Positions 21,522-29,662 of a stretch of DNA of 44,819 nucleotides are shown piece by piece. The notes below the pieces were generated by a model. It saw only the letters and a list, made by a program, of their open reading frames with translations. It was not told the origin of the DNA and did no database searches. Position 1 is the first letter of the stretch; each line of letters opens with the position of its first letter. Source of the stretch: a virus; the IMG/VR virus record IMGVR_UViG_3300012006_000004, positions 1-44,819 of that record; one strand, given 5' to 3'. The translations under genes and the position numbers were made by a program.

Positions 21522-22324
21522 TATAAACTAAACATCTTTCCATCAACTACACAGCTATAATTTGGAGATACGTGAATCATTTGAACGTGTGGGTACTCTC
21601 CATTTTCAATATGTGCAATGGCAAAGCCTTTTTGCCAATCGTGGTGCTGGGTATATTTCATTCCTGGACCTTTTTCATCACACATGTGACCAATTTCATA
21701 TCCACGAAGAGTTTCTCCTTCACCATTATTTCTAAGTTCATAAGTTACCATATGAGAAGCAATTCTATGCGAGTGTCCTCTGATTAAAGATATTTGCATA
21801 TCTTCCATGTCTTTTCTTACTGCTCCACCAGCGGCAATTGAAAGTCCATGGTGAACATGGATATCGCCAAAACGAAGCTTTGGAAGTTCGTTATAATAAA
21901 TATATTCATATCCTAATGAATCAAGGCTCCATAATGCTTCTGGAGTTACTTCATTTACATAATCTGGAAGCTTTGCATCTATGTAATTAAATACTCTTAT
22001 GTCATGGTTTCCAAGAGCTGAGAATAATTGTGCGTCTGGCAACATCTCTCTTGTCTTAGCATAAAAGTCTCTTGCGCCTTTAGCTTCATGTCTCATCATT
22101 GGAACAATTAAATCACGACTATCATCTTTATGAAGTTGCATAAATTCAGCAGAGCGACCTTCTGTATATTTACTATAGCAAGCCTGATCGTCTGTATCTC
22201 CTAGATAATCCACAACATCTGGCTTAAACCATTTCATTACCTTAAACCACAAGGCAATCATTTTATCATCTTGATACGGGAACTGTTGATCGGATGATAG
22301 CATCCATTTTAAATCATTAGACAT
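21521..22324 (-). CDS. Metallophosphoesterase
   Basis: A 267-residue calcineurin-like phosphoesterase, started at MSNDLKWML (22324) with AAGGTG upstream. The metal motifs are in order: SSDQQ (D12), DYLGDTDD (GD), SALGNHD (GNHD), IHVHHG and LIRGHSHR (GHxH). It may act on nucleic acid ends or nucleotides, as Mre11- or phosphatase-like phage enzymes do. It is the first gene of the early replication block, with a strong promoter and a hairpin between that promoter and the gene. Confidence 0.87.
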   Translation of the reverse strand: MSNDLKWMLSSDQQFPYQDDKMIALWFKVMKWFKPDVVDYLGDTDDQACYSKYTEGRSAEFMQLHKDDSRDLIVPMMRHEAKGARDFYAKTREMLPDAQLFSALGNHDIRVFNYIDAKLPDYVNEVTPEALWSLDSLGYEYIYYNELPKLRFGDIHVHHGLSIAAGGAVRKDMEDMQISLIRGHSHRIASHMVTYELRNNGEGETLRGYEIGHMCDEKGPGMKYTQHHDWQKGFAIAHIENGEYPHVQMIHVSPNYSCVVDGKMFSL

Positions 22325-22343
22325 GTTACACCTTAATACGAAA

Positions 22344-22365
22344 AAAGTCACGGGTACGTGACTTT
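22344..22365 (-). terminator. Hairpin with T run: late-operon terminator or attenuator
   Basis: AAAGTCACG and CGTGACTTT pair perfectly around TACC on the minus strand, and are followed by further T residues, a textbook intrinsic terminator. It ends the structural operon. It also lies just after the predicted +1 of the promoter at 22378-22405, so it could act as an attenuator for the replication operon. Confidence 0.85.
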
Positions 22366-22377
22366 GATGTTACAGTA

Positions 22378-22405
22378 ATTGTAACATATGATTACAGATT
22401 GTCAA
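22378..22405 (-). promoter_or_regulatory. Strong promoter of the replication operon
   Basis: TTGACA (22400-22405), 16-nt spacer, TACAAT (22378-22383) with an upstream TG. It starts directly after the stop codon of the last tail gene. Predicted +1 is near 22371, 6 nt before the terminator-like hairpin. Confidence 0.8.
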
Positions 22406-22407
22406 GG

Positions 22408-22824
22408 CTAGTTGCAGATTACAATATAATAAAATTTAGTTTTAAAAGTTGGCCATCCTGCTGGATGAAAAACTTCTGCGCTAAAGCCAGTTGTGCTTAA
22501 AGCTGTTATGAAAGGCATTGTATGTGGATATTTTCCAGATGTATGAAATGGAGTTAGTATTACTGCTTTGGGCACAGAAGGAAGCGGGTTGCCAGGAAAT
22601 GTTACACTAAATGGAGTTATTGCTCCTGGAGTTAATGTTATGCTAGCTGTTGTTGCTGACCCTAAAATTGCAGGAGAAGTTACATTAGTAACTGTTGAAT
22701 TATCAATATTAACACTTGTAGTAGCGGCTCCAATTTGAGGGATCTTTGCCTTTAGCTCATTAACAGTTGTTTGTAACTTTGCTAATTCTGCTGCATCAAT
22801 TGGTGTTCCATCATTAAATGCCAT
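22408..22824 (-). CDS. Tail fibre-type protein, beta-sandwich end
   Basis: A 138-residue protein. The N-terminus is a helix (DAAELAKLQTTVNELKAKIP), then a Thr/Ser/Val-rich linker, then a beta-sandwich-like region: PKAVILTPFHTSGKYPH, TGFSAEVFHPAG, ending KFYYIVICN. The pattern of an aliphatic, aromatic last strand resembles receptor-binding or H-type lectin folds at phage tail tips. It is the last gene of the structural operon. Good AGGAGA site. The role in host binding is inferred. Confidence 0.65.
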   Translation of the reverse strand: MAFNDGTPIDAAELAKLQTTVNELKAKIPQIGAATTSVNIDNSTVTNVTSPAILGSATTASITLTPGAITPFSVTFPGNPLPSVPKAVILTPFHTSGKYPHTMPFITALSTTGFSAEVFHPAGWPTFKTKFYYIVICN

Positions 22825-23201
22825 TATAGTTGTTCTCCTAAATCGTGTGCCTGCTTTTCTGCCTCTGACACTTCAATAACTTTTGATCTATCTAATCCAT
22901 ACTTGTCAAATGAATCTGGGTCAACAATGTGTCTTAGTTTATTTTGTGATAACAAATATATCTTACCATCTGCTATGTTCTTTATCAAGGTGCCGTCTCT
23001 GAATCCCAGTTTTCCAACTAGTTTCATTCCAGATATGGCTTCCTCAGTTGCTAATGCAGTGGTAAATGACCAAGACTTTTCAGCCCGCTCTGATATAAGC
23101 TTAAAACGCTTACCGTCTTTAATCCAGTATGTGGCCTTTTCTGTTTTAACAGCAATGCCAGAAGGAAAATTAGTCGGTAAGGTTATTAAGGTGCTCGGAA
23201 T
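22824..23201 (-). CDS. Tail protein with repeat domain, start unresolved
   Basis: The open frame continues to 23306, but its first 45 residues are in the shadow of the coiled-coil gene 23170-23352 and look unnatural. After that gene ends there is no ATG, GTG or TTG before the conserved part (GIAVKTEKATYWIKDGKRFK, then GKIYLLSQNKLRHIV and DKYGLDRSKVIEVS). Those match the DGxxYxxxxGxxRxI repeats of some surface proteins. It is either begun from a rare codon such as ATT at 23201, or made by +1 frameshift from the coiled-coil gene. The coordinates here are a working choice. Confidence 0.55.
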   Translation of the reverse strand: MPSTLITLPTNFPSGIAVKTEKATYWIKDGKRFKLISERAEKSWSFTTALATEEAISGMKLVGKLGFRDGTLIKNIADGKIYLLSQNKLRHIVDPDSFDKYGLDRSKVIEVSEAEKQAHDLGEQL

Positions 23202-23352
23202 ATTCTTTCGCAGCTTCAACCTTGGCTTCTTTCTCTTCCATAAGCTGAGTAATTTCTGCCCGTAAAATTGCAATTTGAGTTTCATAGTTAGAAACAATTT
23301 CTCCAATGCGTTGTTGTAGGGCGGTAATAATTAGTTCCGCTTTTTGTACCAT
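23170..23352 (-). CDS. Short coiled-coil protein
   Basis: A 60-residue protein that is almost entirely heptad-like: IITALQQRIGEIVSNYETQI, then LRAEITQLMEEKEAKVEAAK. It could trimerise fibres or scaffold them. It stops 7 nt into the next part of the tail gene downstream (frame +1), and may be the N-terminal half of that protein. GAGA lies before the ATG. Confidence 0.75.
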   Translation of the reverse strand: MVQKAELIITALQQRIGEIVSNYETQIAILRAEITQLMEEKEAKVEAAKEYSEHLNNLTD

Positions 23353-23359
23353 TTTATCT

Positions 23360-23587
23360 CTATTCTGCTAATGCCTGTACTGCTGCCAATTCAGTTTGAA
23401 GGGCAGTTAATTGATCATCTACTTCATCAATCTGAGAATTCAAATTGGCAAGGACAGATGTCTCTGGGTTTAGTTTAGCATTTTCTTGAAGAATGTCAAT
23501 ATCAAGATTATACTTTGTGTAGGCAAGGCTACGAATATGAGAATTGATAATCTGTGCCTTTTCTTCTTTTGTTAAATTAATTGTCAT
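23360..23587 (-). CDS. Short coiled-coil tail accessory protein
   Basis: A 75-residue protein. The C-terminal half is a clear coiled coil (NLNSQIDEVDDQLTALQTEL). The first half is helical and charged. It has a strong AAAGGAGG site and an extended -10 promoter just upstream inside the tail operon. Probably a fibre chaperone or small structural component; no family name. Confidence 0.7.
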   Translation of the reverse strand: MTINLTKEEKAQIINSHIRSLAYTKYNLDIDILQENAKLNPETSVLANLNSQIDEVDDQLTALQTELAAVQALAE

Positions 23588-23603
23588 GTTTTCCTCCTTT
23601 CAT

Positions 23604-23612
23604 ATTATATCA
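23604..23612 (-). promoter_or_regulatory. Extended -10 inside tail fibre operon
   Basis: The minus strand reads TGATATAAT, directly after the stop of the gene 23614-23826. It would boost the last four small tail genes. Confidence 0.5.
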
Positions 23613-23613
23613 T

Positions 23614-23826
23614 TTAGACAGCTAAACTGTCTAGCTCTTGCTGCAATGCAGCAATTATTGATTGTCTATCTTTAATGTCTTGTTCATTCATATCAATTTT
23701 TAGCTGATTGCCCAATTCATTTAAGAAGTTTATTGCGCTTGTACTTTCATTTAGTCGGGCTACCCAAAACATTAACTTATGCTGTAATATTTCAAGTTTG
23801 CCATCTTTGTCTAATTCATTTAACAT
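23614..23826 (-). CDS. Small helical tail accessory protein
   Basis: A 70-residue protein, started at MLNELDKDGKLEI (23826) where AAGGAG lies upstream; the longer reading overlaps the adhesin end. Mostly helical, with LQHKLMFWVARLNESTSAIN and IIAALQQELDSL at the end. It may help fold or trimerise the long fibre upstream. Not recognised as a family. Confidence 0.65.
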   Translation of the reverse strand: MLNELDKDGKLEILQHKLMFWVARLNESTSAINFLNELGNQLKIDMNEQDIKDRQSIIAALQQELDSLAV

Positions 23827-23834
23827 TTTTCTCC

Positions 23835-26213
23835 TTAACTCATATACACTGTAGCAGATCCAGTTGTTGGTCCACCAGCGGAGTTTATGGCTTGAATAGT
23901 ACATCTATAATATCCAGTACCTGCCCAACCTAGTCCAGGACTTAAGTCGTACCCTGGTCTTATTGATGTTATGCTTAATCCATTAGAAGTAGTAAGAGCT
24001 GCAGATGGTTGTTGATATCTAGTTGAAAATGGTCCTGCAGAATTAGAAGCATTATAACCAATTGTTACTCTATATACTGGTGTAGGACTTCCAGTGCAAC
24101 TCCAAGTAAATGTTCCTCCAACAGAAAGAGAATTATCCCCAGAAACTACTGGTGTTCCTGGTGCGGATGTTGAGGCTGTCCATCTAGCATGCATTGTGAT
24201 ATTTGATGGAGCTACAAAAGATCCACCTGTTGATATAGGCCCGTAAAGGTAATCTCCAGATGGAGTATTGTAGTAACCATTGAATGTAAACCCAGATCTT
24301 GTTCCTGGAGAAGGTGCAGTATGTGCTGTGCCAGCATTGAATGGTCCTGTTGACCCTCCACCACTTCCTCCTCCTGCATTCCACGTTACTGTATATTGTG
24401 CTGGTGAGGTTATAAGGCTATAGTTTGCGGATGCTGTATTACCAGTAGAGGAAGTTACAGTAACGGTTCCAGTGTAGGTTGTTCCTGGACTAAGACTGTT
24501 ATTAGTTATAGATGTTGCAGTAGTTCCTGTTCCACTAATTGATCCATCTGAACTGAAGCTTGATTGATTACTTGATGACCAGTTTATTGTTCCTGATGTT
24601 TGTGTTACGCCGCTATTTGCACCCATAGTTATTGTTGGAATTACTGGAGTAAGAGTCCATCTGGCATACATATTTCTGTTTCCGTCTGGTGGAAACCACG
24701 ATGTACTTGCCTGAACTAGATAGGTGTAATCAAGGCTTCCTGTATCATACCAACCATTAAATGTGTAGCCTGCTCTTGTTGGGGTAGAGGCGGAAGTTGT
24801 TGGTCCTCCAGATGTAAATGTGCTAGTTCCTTGCGCTGTTCCACTTCCATCATTTTTAAGATAAGTTACTGTATATACTGGAATTGGTGGTGTCGTAAGA
24901 CTATAACTTGCTGTTGCAGTATTACCAGTCGAAGACGTAACGGTAATTGTTCCAGTATATGTAGTGTTTGGAGTAAGACCAGTCTTATAAACACCACTAG
25001 AACTACTTGGGCTTCCGCTAGCTGCAAATGCTCCGTCAACACTAAATCCATATTGATCTGTTGATGTCCAGTTAATTTGTCCTGTTGTAGTAGTTACACT
25101 AGTATTTGCTGCGATTGTAACTGTTGGAATCACTGTTACTAAAAACGGGCCTAAGTTACTAGATGCATATGTAGCTGGCGAACTAGTTCCTCCCGCATTT
25201 GTAGCTGTTACATAAAATGATAGAGTGTTTCCTCCATATGTTCCACCTACTGTCCAATCATAATATGCTCCAGATTGATTCAATGCTAATACGTTTGTTC
25301 CAGCAGCATTGTTTCTATCTAAATAATAAGTATATGAAGTAGGTGTATTTGTCCAAGAACCAGCGCTTAGCCTATATACCGATCCAACTCTATTTGCAGT
25401 TCCAGATAACAATGAAAATGTTGGAGCAGAAGTATTTGTTGGTTTGGCTACTGTAATTGTAGCTGTTGCAGTACTTGTTGCTGTAGTTGACCCACCAGAG
25501 TTTGTAGCAGTAATTTTTACTTTTATAGTATGTCCATTGTCCTCAGAAGTAATAGCATAGTTTGAACTATTAGTGCTATTAAATGCTGCAGTTCCAGTAT
25601 CTCCATATATCCATTCATATAAATATGTATCTGGTGTCCAGTCTCCTGAATTTATATTAGTAGTTTCCCAACTACTTATACCAATTAAAGTTTGTCCTAT
25701 TGTAGCCGTTCCACTAATTGATATGCTAATATTTGATGGAGTATATTTTACTAAATAAGCTTCATTAGAACTAGTTACCCAAGATGATGTTCCAGTAGCA
25801 TTTGTTGCCCTGACAACATAAACAATATATCTTTTATCCCATGTGCTAATATTTCCAGCAGTACTTAATGTTGTAGCTGTTTGGGAGGGGCTAAAATCTG
25901 AATATGGCCCCCCAGAATATGCTGACCATTGCCATTTATTTTCATATGAGGTTGGATTGTTTAGCCAAGATCCTCTGTATCCATATAGGACATCTCCAGT
26001 ATTTGATTTAACTGTTGTGTTATTTATATCCGTTCCGCCAGAATTTCTTACTTTTGGATAAGTAGATATAGAAGGGATTGGTTCAGCAGAAAAGAATTTT
26101 TTCCAGACTCCACCAATTGTTACATAGCCAGCATTAATTTTTTTCCAGACTCCGCCAATTGTTATGTATCCATTATTAATTCTTTTCCATAGGCCACCAA
26201 TAGTTACATACAT
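23835..26213 (-). CDS. Large repeat-rich tail fibre / adhesin
   Basis: A 792-residue, Thr/Ser/Gly-rich beta protein. Order: three tandem 14-residue units (YxTIGGxWKxI) at residues 2-42; Ig/FN3-like domains to about 370; then two copies of an Ig-like plus InlB B-repeat bimodule (about 370-530 and 530-680), each B-repeat ending in a YARWT- or HARWT-type motif; then a last Ig-like domain. InlB B-repeats (Listeria-Bacteroides repeats) are usual in bacterial surface adhesins, so this protein probably contacts the host envelope. The repeats suggest rapid length change. Confidence 0.8.
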   Translation of the reverse strand: MYVTIGGLWKRINNGYITIGGVWKKINAGYVTIGGVWKKFFSAEPIPSISTYPKVRNSGGTDINNTTVKSNTGDVLYGYRGSWLNNPTSYENKWQWSAYSGGPYSDFSPSQTATTLSTAGNISTWDKRYIVYVVRATNATGTSSWVTSSNEAYLVKYTPSNISISISGTATIGQTLIGISSWETTNINSGDWTPDTYLYEWIYGDTGTAAFNSTNSSNYAITSEDNGHTIKVKITATNSGGSTTATSTATATITVAKPTNTSAPTFSLLSGTANRVGSVYRLSAGSWTNTPTSYTYYLDRNNAAGTNVLALNQSGAYYDWTVGGTYGGNTLSFYVTATNAGGTSSPATYASSNLGPFLVTVIPTVTIAANTSVTTTTGQINWTSTDQYGFSVDGAFAASGSPSSSSGVYKTGLTPNTTYTGTITVTSSTGNTATASYSLTTPPIPVYTVTYLKNDGSGTAQGTSTFTSGGPTTSASTPTRAGYTFNGWYDTGSLDYTYLVQASTSWFPPDGNRNMYARWTLTPVIPTITMGANSGVTQTSGTINWSSSNQSSFSSDGSISGTGTTATSITNNSLSPGTTYTGTVTVTSSTGNTASANYSLITSPAQYTVTWNAGGGSGGGSTGPFNAGTAHTAPSPGTRSGFTFNGYYNTPSGDYLYGPISTGGSFVAPSNITMHARWTASTSAPGTPVVSGDNSLSVGGTFTWSCTGSPTPVYRVTIGYNASNSAGPFSTRYQQPSAALTTSNGLSITSIRPGYDLSPGLGWAGTGYYRCTIQAINSAGGPTTGSATVYMS
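24175..25130 (-). repeat. Duplicated Ig-like + InlB B-repeat module
   Basis: Two protein-level copies, about 25130-24655 and 24640-24175. Shared pieces include NTTYTGTITVTSSTGNTA against GTTYTGTVTVTSSTGNTA, and GYTFNGWYDT against GFTFNGYYNT. This indicates a tandem duplication within the fibre gene. Confidence 0.75.
26085..26213 (-). repeat. Three tandem 14-codon units at fibre N-terminus
   Basis: The gene begins with YVTIGGLWKRINNG, YITIGGVWKKINAG and YVTIGGVWKKF. The DNA also repeats (TTTTCCAGACTCCRCCAATT on the plus strand). It may be the fibre attachment site on the tail. Confidence 0.85.
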
Positions 26214-26221
26214 TATTTATC

Positions 26222-28351
26222 CTATCCTGTATACTGGAATCTTATAGTGCCTTCTTCATTTATACTTGAAGTTCCAGTAAAATCTGTTGCTATATTGGTC
26301 AGAATAATATTTCTAATTTCTGTAACGCCATTTATTGTAGATGCTGCGCCAGATCTATAAATTTGATCTACTTGAACAAAAAGTCTATTTGTAAGGGTAC
26401 CATTGCTAGCTGTAATCAAAGTAGTATTTCTAAGACTATTACCAGCGCTACCATAGGTATTACCATACATAACAATGTTAGGCCCATAGTATCCTGGTGG
26501 TTTTATATAAAAAGCATGATCGTTTGCTTGTATGCTTCCGTTATTACCTGCCGAATCCCAAAAATCAATTACGTTTGTCACTCCAGATGAATACATTTGT
26601 ATTCTTGCTCCAGATGAAGCAGTAGAAAAACTTGAACCACTGATTTCTGTTCCTGTAATTGTTGATCCAGATGTAATAGAACCATTTATAGTTAATACTC
26701 CATTAGGAGTTAATGAAAACTTACCAGCAGAATCTTTAATTCCATCTACTGGGTCAATAGTAATTCTTTCTACTCCGCCTTCATATAAGCCCGTTCCTGA
26801 ATTTAAAGTTGCTCCAGTGATTAATGCAATCTTTGGTGTACCTTGATTTAAAGAAATTTGATTAGCGCCATTACTTCTCAATTGAGTAGAGTTTATTTTC
26901 CATCCACCAATTGTTCCAGACTGAGCAGTTAGTATTCCATTATTTACAGTAAATAAACCACTACTTGCAGATAGGTTACCAGTAAATGTTCCACTTGCTC
27001 CACTAATATCTCCTGTAAATGTTCCTCCGCCAACAATTGAAAGTCCACCAGATAATGGTGCACTTAATACTGCTGTTCCAGCAGAGTTATAAATATAAAG
27101 ACCTGCCGCAATGTCAATAGTTCCATCTTCAATAGATGCTGAAGAAATTTCTACTCGTGCTCCAAGACCAGTTGTTAAATTTTTACTGCCAGCTCTTATA
27201 TAAGAAGTACTTGTTATTGTTCCAGCCTCTAAATTATTTACTGATATTGTTCCAGCTTTTAATTTTAAAACATCAATTTCTCCAGCTTTGATTGTTCTAG
27301 CAACAATTGCGTCCGTATCAATTTTTTCTGCTGTAATAGCAAGAGCATCAATTTTTGCAGAAGTAACTGCTCCAGCAAATATTTTTGGAGAGGTTATTGC
27401 ACCATCTTCTATTTTAGTTGCTGTAATTGAACCAGTTGCAATTTTAGTTGCAATTACAGAATTAGCTACTAATTTAGCGCTTGTAATTATGTCATCTGTT
27501 AAATCAGATCCTATTGCAGAACGTGCACCTAAACTATCGTTTGCGACATTAGCCTGTATTGTTCCAACTGTGCCGTCTTTATTAACTGCGGCAGCATGTA
27601 TATATACTGGCAAATTGTATCTGAGGTATGTTCCATCTACTGGCACTGTAATTGAGTTCTTAAGGTTATTGCCAGTCATTACTCCAGCTTCAGTATATGT
27701 CCCACTTGTAAGCGTTGCTGAATTTCCAACATATATTTTAATTGCTTTAAATCCTGTAAATGTTCCATTAGCATACGTTCCCGCCCAATTAACTTGAATT
27801 CCAGAGAGTATTCTATCTATTGAAAATCCGCTTGGGTTTGTTGGAGCTTGTACTACTTCTCCTACTGCAGAAACATTAATTGTAAATGTATTTGTTGGAT
27901 TGCCATTTATATTAGTTGGAGTAACAGTAATTAAAGAAACTTGATATTCTCCACCAATAACTGATATGTTTTTTGTTCCTGCTGATAAAAAATAATCTGC
28001 TACTTTACCAGTCCCAAATTCTCCGCCAATTATGTATATATCTACACGCTTTGCATTTGTTGGAAATGTTGTTAGTGTTACTGGTATGCTTCCTGTAGAT
28101 GTTGATGGCACAGTTACTGAAGGTGCTGAAGGAACATTTTCTGTAGCAGTTGCTAATTGATATCCTGGAGACCAATTACTAACTTCACCATCTTCATATA
28201 TCCATTGAAATTGAAACGAATAAGTTTGATCAACTTTTAAGCCAGTTACTTGAATATCAAAATAGTCTTTATCAACATCAGGCTGTGCGGAAATAGCGAG
28301 GTCTTTTGGTACAACCTTGCCTGCTGCATCTAATGTTGGAATATTAGCCAT
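26222..28351 (-). CDS. Tail fibre / tail spike-like protein
   Basis: A 709-residue protein. N-terminal FN3-like domains (about 20-190), then a linker, then a series of short (I/V)TxxKI turns between about 270 and 370 (AITAEKIDTDAIVARTIKAG), typical of the stalk of siphovirus central or side fibres, then Gly/Ser-rich beta-helix-like repeats (GDISGASGTFTGNLSASSG, LFTVNNGILTAQSGTIGGWK) and a last globular region. It should be part of the host-binding apparatus. GGAG before the ATG; it follows the 28352 gene directly. Confidence 0.8.
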   Translation of the reverse strand: MANIPTLDAAGKVVPKDLAISAQPDVDKDYFDIQVTGLKVDQTYSFQFQWIYEDGEVSNWSPGYQLATATENVPSAPSVTVPSTSTGSIPVTLTTFPTNAKRVDIYIIGGEFGTGKVADYFLSAGTKNISVIGGEYQVSLITVTPTNINGNPTNTFTINVSAVGEVVQAPTNPSGFSIDRILSGIQVNWAGTYANGTFTGFKAIKIYVGNSATLTSGTYTEAGVMTGNNLKNSITVPVDGTYLRYNLPVYIHAAAVNKDGTVGTIQANVANDSLGARSAIGSDLTDDIITSAKLVANSVIATKIATGSITATKIEDGAITSPKIFAGAVTSAKIDALAITAEKIDTDAIVARTIKAGEIDVLKLKAGTISVNNLEAGTITSTSYIRAGSKNLTTGLGARVEISSASIEDGTIDIAAGLYIYNSAGTAVLSAPLSGGLSIVGGGTFTGDISGASGTFTGNLSASSGLFTVNNGILTAQSGTIGGWKINSTQLRSNGANQISLNQGTPKIALITGATLNSGTGLYEGGVERITIDPVDGIKDSAGKFSLTPNGVLTINGSITSGSTITGTEISGSSFSTASSGARIQMYSSGVTNVIDFWDSAGNNGSIQANDHAFYIKPPGYYGPNIVMYGNTYGSAGNSLRNTTLITASNGTLTNRLFVQVDQIYRSGAASTINGVTEIRNIILTNIATDFTGTSSINEEGTIRFQYTG

Positions 28352-29257
28352 TTAAAACTCCAGCGTCAACTTGTATTCTATATCTACTTGTCTTCCAGAA
28401 GCTTTCTGCAAAGGTGTTACTAAAACTGAACGACTAATTAATCCATATGTTGGATCAAATGTATCTTCGTCATTTACACGAAGTCCGTCAAAATATACTG
28501 TTGTAGTTCCAGAACTTGCTGTAACTTCTACTCCAACTTTAATAATTGATGTTGGATCTGGAGTTCCAACTTGATTTGAGAATAAGTTATTCATAGTTTT
28601 TGAACTAATTTTATCTCCAGTGCCAGACTCTGGTGTATAGTCCATATAATAATAATCTGAATTTGAACTATAAAATTTAACACGAATTTTGCTTGCAAGG
28701 GTATCTGCTTTTTTATATGCAATAGTAAGTGTATCATTTACGCTGTATCCTGATATATCATATGTGATTAAAGAATTTACATACTCCTTAGGAGTTCCAG
28801 AAACCGCTTGAATTTTAATCATGCTCTCACCAATTTTTGAAAGAAATGGAAGCGCCGTATCATTCATTTGTAATTGTGGATTATATGTGCCGTCCGACCA
28901 ATTTAAATTGTTTTCAAACGTTGTGATAAACTTACTATCAAAGTTATTGTATGATGTTCTAGATCCTGGATACAAGCCTACCTCTGAGATAACCCCCGCG
29001 ATATCTTGAGGAATTGTTGCCATATAAATAGCTGCATATGAAAATATTGGATCTCCATCTCCGTCTACGCCAGTTTGTTGAATGTCAATGCTGCCTAATG
29101 TTGCAGGTAATCTATAAAATTCAAACTGAAGTCTTGTATCGTTACCTTTTGCATTTGCCGCAGTAGATCCGATACCCAAGGCAATATCCTTTTTAACAAA
29201 ATCGACATTGCCAGCCAAATAGCTTATTAAAAATCTTTTACCAAATTTAGTTATCAT
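28352..29257 (-). CDS. Baseplate or minor tail protein
   Basis: A 301-residue protein. It opens MITKFGKRFLISYLAGNVDF and contains IALGIGSTAANAKGNDTRLQ, then beta-rich parts; the end reads ASGRQVDIEYKLTLEF. The tone is that of a baseplate or fibre-adaptor protein, often found between hub and fibre genes. Overlaps the upstream gene by 4 nt. No catalytic motif; specific role unknown. Confidence 0.7.
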   Translation of the reverse strand: MITKFGKRFLISYLAGNVDFVKKDIALGIGSTAANAKGNDTRLQFEFYRLPATLGSIDIQQTGVDGDGDPIFSYAAIYMATIPQDIAGVISEVGLYPGSRTSYNNFDSKFITTFENNLNWSDGTYNPQLQMNDTALPFLSKIGESMIKIQAVSGTPKEYVNSLITYDISGYSVNDTLTIAYKKADTLASKIRVKFYSSNSDYYYMDYTPESGTGDKISSKTMNNLFSNQVGTPDPTSIIKVGVEVTASSGTTTVYFDGLRVNDEDTFDPTYGLISRSVLVTPLQKASGRQVDIEYKLTLEF

Positions 29258-29646
29258 AATATAGATACTCTCGCATTCATTCCTTTTAGATTTCCGTTAC
29301 TAGAATTTTTAATCTTAAATATAACTGTTACGGATGGAGTTCCGTCCGCATCATAAACTACCTTGTTTTGAATAACAGATATGTCTCCCAAAGAAGGAGC
29401 CGTGGCTGGAGACGGATCGTTGGCTGGGTCATACTCTGCCCCATCAATTACTGCTTCCAATATATCACTTGTTAAGTTTTGATCAGCTGATAAATCGGTT
29501 GAGGCAAAGTATTGAGAGGAAACTACATTTCCCTGAATAACTCTAACATGTTTAGGATTTAAATCAGTAAGCTCTGGAGAGTTTTCATAAAATGTAAGAG
29601 GAACATCATGAGTGATGCTATAATCGGAAACTCTCTCTTTAGTCAT
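29254..29646 (-). CDS. Small tail/baseplate protein
   Basis: A 130-residue acidic protein with beta-strand pattern: VTVIFKIKNSSNGNLKGMNA at the C-terminus, and TDLNPKHVRVIQGNVVSSQ near the N-terminus. No family recognised; position says baseplate. The ATG is 6 nt after a TGGTATAAT box and there is no ribosome binding site, so a leaderless mRNA is predicted inside the tail operon. Confidence 0.7.
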   Translation of the reverse strand: MTKERVSDYSITHDVPLTFYENSPELTDLNPKHVRVIQGNVVSSQYFASTDLSADQNLTSDILEAVIDGAEYDPANDPSPATAPSLGDISVIQNKVVYDADGTPSVTVIFKIKNSSNGNLKGMNARVSIL

Positions 29647-29652
29647 TTTATA

Positions 29653-29661
29653 ATTATACCA
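29653..29661 (-). promoter_or_regulatory. Leaderless promoter inside tail operon
   Basis: The minus strand reads TGGTATAAT, then TATAAA, then ATG at 29646: the same layout as at the two HNH genes. Confidence 0.6.
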
Positions 29662-29662
29662 T

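Noticed and set aside
27288-27797. 169-codon open frame on the plus strand
   Set aside because: It is the mirror of a low-complexity, repeat-rich part of the tail fibre gene, has no ribosome site, and its protein is a run of Ile/Ala/Val repeats. Every other supported gene is on the minus strand.
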